DNA of 64,000 bases from Brachionus plicatilis (taxonomy: Eukaryota > Rotifera > Eurotatoria > Ploima > Brachionidae): contig QEOQ01000207.1 of the NCBI GenBank assembly GCA_010279815.1, forward strand, positions 1,024,490 to 1,088,489, in the 5' to 3' direction. A model generated the notes under the pieces. The model was given only the letters and a program-made list of their open reading frames with translations, was not told where the DNA came from and did not search any database. The translations under genes and the position numbers were made by a program. Positions 59,435-64,000 of this stretch are shown here, one piece after another. Within the stretch, counting starts at the first letter, position 1, and the number at the start of each line of letters is the position of its first letter.

Positions 59435-59533
59435 GGGTCTAGTAGAAAATGTGAACAATTGTTCACAAAAAAATGTGACCATGAGTATCAGGTCCAAAAT
59501 GTGAACATTTTGTTCACATAATCTCTGGTCAAA
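59435..59533 (+). mobile_element. Partial copy of the 48513 TIR transposon family
   Basis: gggtctagtagaaaatgtga and the following caattgttcacaaaaaaatgtgaccatgag match the left end of the element at 48513 almost base for base. The following aaaatgtgaac...ttcacataatctctggtca corresponds to the other terminus read in the same direction. The interior is gone and no inverted right end remains, so it is a rearranged remnant. Confidence 0.75.
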
Positions 59534-60597
59534 ACTTTGGGCTCTTTTACGTACACTTTTAGGTGTTTGGGGTGCAGAATGGGTAGAATGGGAGTCATTT
59601 GACCCTTTTTTGTGCTTCTAGTAGTATAAAGTCAATTTAAAAAAATGAAGCATCATGTGAATATGTTAATATAAATTTTTTAAAATTTAACTTTATTTAA
59701 TGTTAACTTAACAATTTCAAGTTTTAATCTTTTCAGACTATTGAATTATAACTTAGTAAAAAATCAAAAAGAGTCATTTTGACACCTTGGTGCTTCTAGT
59801 GTTAACAGGAATAATGCCCTTATTAAATTTTACCATTTCTTTTAAGATTCATGGCAAGATTTTTCAAAATTTGAGTGAAAATTAAAAATTAGCTAAATCT
59901 TACATTAGAAATGATAAAAATAAAAATTAATTAATTTAAAAAAAAGATTTTAAAATCTTTAAAAAAATTTAAACTTGGTCAAAAACTGATTTGTGACTAA
60001 TTTATTATTAAAGCTAAATTTCTTTTTTTGTTCATTTAATTAGCCAGTAATTTTATTAAGATAAAAAATGTGATCAATTGGTCACAAAATTGATCATCGT
60101 TGAATAGTTTATTTTTATGAAGGATTTTTGAAATAAAGATTTAGGGATTATTCAAAAAATTTATTCATAAAAAAAGTCATCCTAATTAATAATAGTTTAA
60201 TGTATTTTTACAGAACTGTTTAGTATTACATTAAAAAATTCATCAAAAAATACATTAAAATGAAATATTTATATTTTCTTATTCAAAGACTATGAAATAC
60301 TTCATAGCCCTACTTCTTTAAACAATTTTATCGGTTTATTAATTTCTTTAAGATTCATTTTTTAAATAATCTTATAAACCTTAATTAATTTTTTAATCTC
60401 CACTCTATCATTTCATATCAAAATATCCAAATTTGCATTATCTCAACTCCATATGGAATCATGCAATTTTTAACTTATTTCCCTTTTACTGATTGATATT
60501 TTTTGATTCTAAAATTAAAAAAAAAAAAAAACAAAAGCTTTAAAAAATTTTTTATTTAAAAATCTAATCTAAATCTAACTTCATGAAAATTTTTTAG
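59534..60597. other. Intergenic, upstream of centrin-like gene
   Basis: AT-rich. Near 59550-59650 and 59760-59810 there are related phrases (gtcatttgaccctttttt / gtcattttgacaccttggtgcttctagt), suggesting a small duplicated repeat that also appears near 59205-59255. No gene is present. Confidence 0.4.
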
Positions 60598-61536
60598 ATG
60601 CCCAAATCACCTAAACCGGCTAAGAAGAAATTTTCGATTGCGTCAACAGCGATGATTTCGTCCGCAGCAGCTTCGTCTGTTTACTTCAAAGAAGTCGCTC
60701 AGCCGACTTGGCTTCCGCCCCCAGAAGCTCTTGGCGAAAAAGTAAACTATTCTTATTCTAGTTTATTTAAGATTAATGTCGTTTAGCTTTTAAATGCAGT
60801 GGAGTACAAACCACTCGAGGAAAAAGATTTATTTGGCTTGAAGATTTCCAAACGTGCCATTAAAAATTTAAGTCCAGCTGAAATTAGGGATCTAGTTGAG
60901 GTGTTTCAGACATTTGACCGCGAATCAAAAGGGTAACATTTTTTAAAATATATTTTCTGATTTTAAATTAAAAACAAAAAGGCACTTGAATTCCCAAGAA
61001 CTTTTTCTTTCCCTAAAAGTCTTGGGCTTCAGCATTTCCGAGCCCATTTGTGAAGAATACATTCAGTCCGAAACTGAAGGATCATCAATTAAGTTAATAA
61101 ATATTAATTAAACCATCAAATAACTTTTATTTTATATTTTTTTTTTATTTCAAAGGGGTCTCAATGTAAATCAATTTCTTGACTTGATAATAGACAAACA
61201 GGGTTCATCGAAAGACAATTATGATGAAATCATAAACGGCTTTAGATTGTTCGATTATGGTGAGTGGTCATTTTTTACGGAATTCTAACTAATTTTTTTC
61301 AAACAAAATTTTAGATAATTCGGGGTATATAACTCTTGAAAATTTGCGAAGAGCATGTGCTGATGCTGATTGTAATTTAACAGAGACTGAGCTAAGAGAA
61401 ATGATTCAAGAAGTAGAAGAATTTTTTTTCTAAAATTTATTCTTATATAAATTTAAAGGCTGATCAAAATGGGGACGGTTTAATTGATCAAAGTGAATTT
61501 ATGTCGATTATTTTAAAAACCAATTTGTATAACTAA
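60598..61536 (+). CDS. Centrin-like EF-hand protein, six exons
   Basis: Exons 60598-60741, 60787-60932, 60982-61092, 61156-61259, 61315-61412 and 61459-61536 total 681 nt (226 aa). A basic, Ala/Ser-rich N-terminal extension (about 75 aa, MPKSPKPAKKKFSIASTAMI) precedes four EF-hand units arranged as in centrin. The protein ends KTNLYN, like the 'KKTSLY' C-terminus of centrins. EF4 (DQNGDGLIDQSE) is canonical. EF3 (DYDNSGYITLEN) lacks the Glu at loop position 12. EF1 (DRESKGHLNSQE) is weak, and EF2 (SETEGSSIKGLN) has lost its ligands. Only the C-terminal hand should bind calcium well. Centrins work at centrioles, basal bodies and contractile fibres. The long extension and worn EF-hands suggest a diverged centrin rather than the conserved centrin 2/3. 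Confidence 0.88.
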
Positions 61537-61992
61537 AATGCCAGGTTCATTCCGTTTTTGATATTTTACAGAAAAAAAATTATATTTTTTTAATTTAAAT
61601 AAAATTTTTAAATAAACATTTGAAAAATTATTTATTAAATAAAGTAGAAAAAAACAAATTATTATAATAGCCAAAATATATCTTACTTTTTTTGAAAAAT
61701 TTTTAAACTCTTCTGGGGGTTTTAATTTATGGGCAATTAAGAAAAATGCTATCGCTCAAATAGATTAATAAATTTTGAATAGTAATTCTTAACTAATTGC
61801 AAATTAACTTTTAGCATAATTTTTAGTTATACTAAAAAACCTTTCAAAAAATCATAAGAATCATAAAGAATAAAAAACTCATCTATGAAAACAATCTTTT
61901 GTATTCTTCATTTTTTAAACATTAAACAATAGATAATTCATTTTATTCATTTTTGTAAAACAATTGTGAAAAAATATTTGAAATAAAAAACA
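61537..61992. other. Intergenic between convergent genes
   Basis: 456 bp of AT-rich DNA containing the 3' UTRs of the centrin-like gene and the GK5-like gene. Nothing else is seen. Confidence 0.5.
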
Positions 61993-64000
61993 TTATTCAT
62001 ACCAGTCATTAAATCTTTTCAAAGCTTTTTTCCAATTTTTCAAATCGTTCTCATAGCCAGATTTTTTGAAAATTTCATCTTGGTTCGGATAAAATTTTTC
62101 TTCTACATGGCGCAATTTCTTCAAATCATCTACATTATCAAACATGTTTGCACTTAATCCGGCCAGAAATGCAGCACCATAGACCGATGACGCATTGCTA
62201 AAGTTACTTTTTTCGATCGGAAATTTTAAAATATTTGCCAAGAGTTGATTAAAATTTTTGCTTTTTGTAACACCCCCACATACTCTAGATGAAGATAGAA
62301 AAAAAATTTTTTTTTTGATTTTTTTTAATATTAAAAATTCTACCTTATTGCTTGAAGATCGATGTTATTTCTTATTAAATCATCTCGAATGCCATCCATT
62401 TTAATCCGAATCAAAATTGCCAGCGATTCTATCACAGATTTGAGCATTTGATTCTTTGTAGTGTTTGATTTTACGCCAATAAACCCGGAACCAGTGGTAT
62501 TTTTTTCCACACCAGACACTTCCAGCAGACTAGGTATATAGCAAACTCCACCAGTGTCACAAGTTTGTTCCAAAATAGGGTCTATTTCATCATGACTATT
62601 GAACAAACCTTTGAAAAAAATTAAAATTTTGAAGAACTTTCTTTGGTTTTTACCGATTGACTTAGCCCAATCAACACTTTGACCTGCAGAGGACACAAAA
62701 CAGTGCAGGATATAAATGATTTCATCTTTGTACCTGTATTCGACGAGTGGAAAATTACCATGATTAGATGAAATTGGTTTTTTTCCAACAACAACACTAA
62801 TAAAAGAGCCTGTTCCTATTGTAATGACACATTCACCAGGACTAAAGCAGCATTCGGCTATCGCTGATGCCTGAGCATCGGCTATCTAAGAATTCAAAAC
62901 TATAAATCACTGAGACAATTTTTTTTTACTCTTACTATTGCTCTTAATGGAACGTCATAGTCCAAGTTAAAAAATGATTTATCAATTGCGCCAAAATTGT
63001 CGCTTGGGATTATATTATTTTTTTTAAATAAAATTTTATTTTATCATTACCAAGTTTTCTTTATTTCTGGCAGAATTTTGGAAGGTATTCGAAATAAAAA
63101 AGTTAAAACGGAACTCCAATTTTGCTAAATGAAGTTCTAATTTTTAAATTTAAAATTTGTTAAATAAAATAGCTAATAAATACCTCGTATATATCATAAA
63201 ATCCACAAGCTGATACACAACTTAGATCAGTAACAAAAAGTTTCTCTCTGCTCAATCTCCACACTAGCCAAGTTTCGATGGTTCCATAAGATATCTGACC
63301 GAATTCATGCTCTTCCAGTTTGGACTCCAATATTTCCAATTGATACATCAATTTTGACGATACCTTAGATTCAATTTAAAAAAAAAAGCTTTCAAAATTT
63401 TTTAAAATTACATGTGTACTATCGACTCTGTATTTGGAAATTAAATTTAAATGATGATTACCACTTAATTTGGAGCCGAGACCGGCAAGACCGGTTGCAG
63501 AATTTAGTAAGGGGCTTCGATTCCACTTTTTTGTTAGTTTTGAAGCTCTTTTATCTGACCACAGAATAAAGTTAGTGTATCGTTTACCCGTAATACTGAA
63601 TAAAAATTAAAATTTTTTTTCTCTATTTTAAATTAAAAAAGTACCGATTCCATAGAACAAAACTATTTCGTTGTGTCGAGATTCCCAAGCATTTTATCAG
63701 TTTGATCTCTAAACAATCTTCTAAGAATTAAATTTAAATTATATTGAATTTTTTTTTTTAAACTACTTTCTGAATTAATTATCTCACAAATTCCTTTTTT
63801 TATTGTGTTTAATAAGTTATCTGGATCAATTTCAAAATGATCATCTAATGGTTGTATAATTTCCAACTTAAATTTAACAAAAAAAATTAAAAATATGGGT
63901 CAAAAATTTTCTGAATAATTTTTTCTAATGAATGAACAAATTTTTACATTAAAACTGACAGATTTTATGACGTGTAGTTTATTGTTGAATAGCGTGCATT
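61993..64000 (-). CDS. GK5: GK5-type FGGY carbohydrate kinase, partial (5' end beyond window)
   Basis: Minus-strand exons: >64000-63948, 63866-63767, 63720-63645, 63595-63412, 63363-63184, 63124-63051, 63002-62936, 62885-62654, 62608-62344 and 62284-61993. Introns are 46-83 nt, and phases are consistent throughout. Motifs in order: LFNNKLHV (first N-lobe strands), EIDPDNLL, KCLGISTQRNSFVLWNR, ILWSDKRASKL, GTIETWLVWRL, the catalytic-Asp region IADAQASAIAECC, phosphate-binding TIGTGSFISV and CGGVTKS. The C-terminus LKKLRHVEEKFYP..YENDLKNWKKALKRF is specific to GK5-like 'putative glycerol kinase 5' rather than GK1. It is predicted to phosphorylate glycerol or a related polyol with ATP; the true substrate is uncertain. 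The usual GDQQ reads ADAQ here, keeping Asp but replacing the first Gln with Ala. The start codon and first N-lobe residues lie outside the window. Confidence 0.92.

Noticed and set aside
1..64000. CRISPR arrays, rRNA genes, bacterial operon features
   Set aside because: None seen; the sequence is clearly nuclear metazoan DNA with spliceosomal introns.

Overview
The window is eukaryotic and metazoan. It is very AT-rich, with coding islands richer in G+C. Genes are split by GT-AG introns, many only 45-65 nt long, some about 1 kb. Content includes a Wnt ligand, a TCF21/musculin-type bHLH factor, a three-repeat animal Myb and a full-length rootletin. A probable calcitonin/DH31-type neuropeptide precursor points to a bilaterian. 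The low GC and compact introns would fit a spiralian such as a rotifer, but nothing here settles the species.

Layout. 1-6008: AT-rich, no supported gene. 6009-15834 (+): rootletin, 13 exons, 2015 aa when joined, with a three-copy degenerate repeat in intron 12. 15835-19970: a broken coiled-coil pseudogene beside a small inverted-repeat element and a dispersed repeat. 19971-20417 (+): TCF21/musculin-like bHLH. 20418-25596: relics including a decayed LINE reverse transcriptase and an assembly gap bordered by a hAT-like MITE end. 25597-26775 (-): Myb. 26776-32435: mobile-element graveyard (foldback element, hairpin element, two kinds of LINE remnant, microsatellite, perfect hairpin). 32436-32914 (+): two-exon neuropeptide precursor. 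33078-33150 (-): tRNA-Lys(TTT). 33500-35413 (+): TMEM39. 37589-39173 (-): four-exon Wnt. 43230-47567 (-): a tight same-strand cluster ALAD > GTPBP3 > HAUS1 with gaps of 138 and 109 nt. 47980-49400: TIR elements, one with a perfect 8-bp target duplication and a BED-like finger ORF, plus a broken MULE-like N-terminus. 50805-53602 (+): 12-exon DD3-3-like membrane glycoprotein. 57372-58991 (+): unrecognised 539-aa protein. 60598-61536 (+): centrin-like EF-hand protein, six exons. 61993-64000 (-): GK5-type FGGY kinase, running off the right edge.

Gene structures were rebuilt by hand from splice consensus, reading phase and family similarity. In every multi-exon model except TMEM39 (one ORF with a suspected intron) and GK5 (incomplete) the exons sum to a multiple of three and end in one stop. 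Several products act at centrosomes or cilia (rootletin, HAUS1, centrin-like), but they are scattered and I infer no functional cluster. No CRISPR, rRNA or bacterial operon features were seen.
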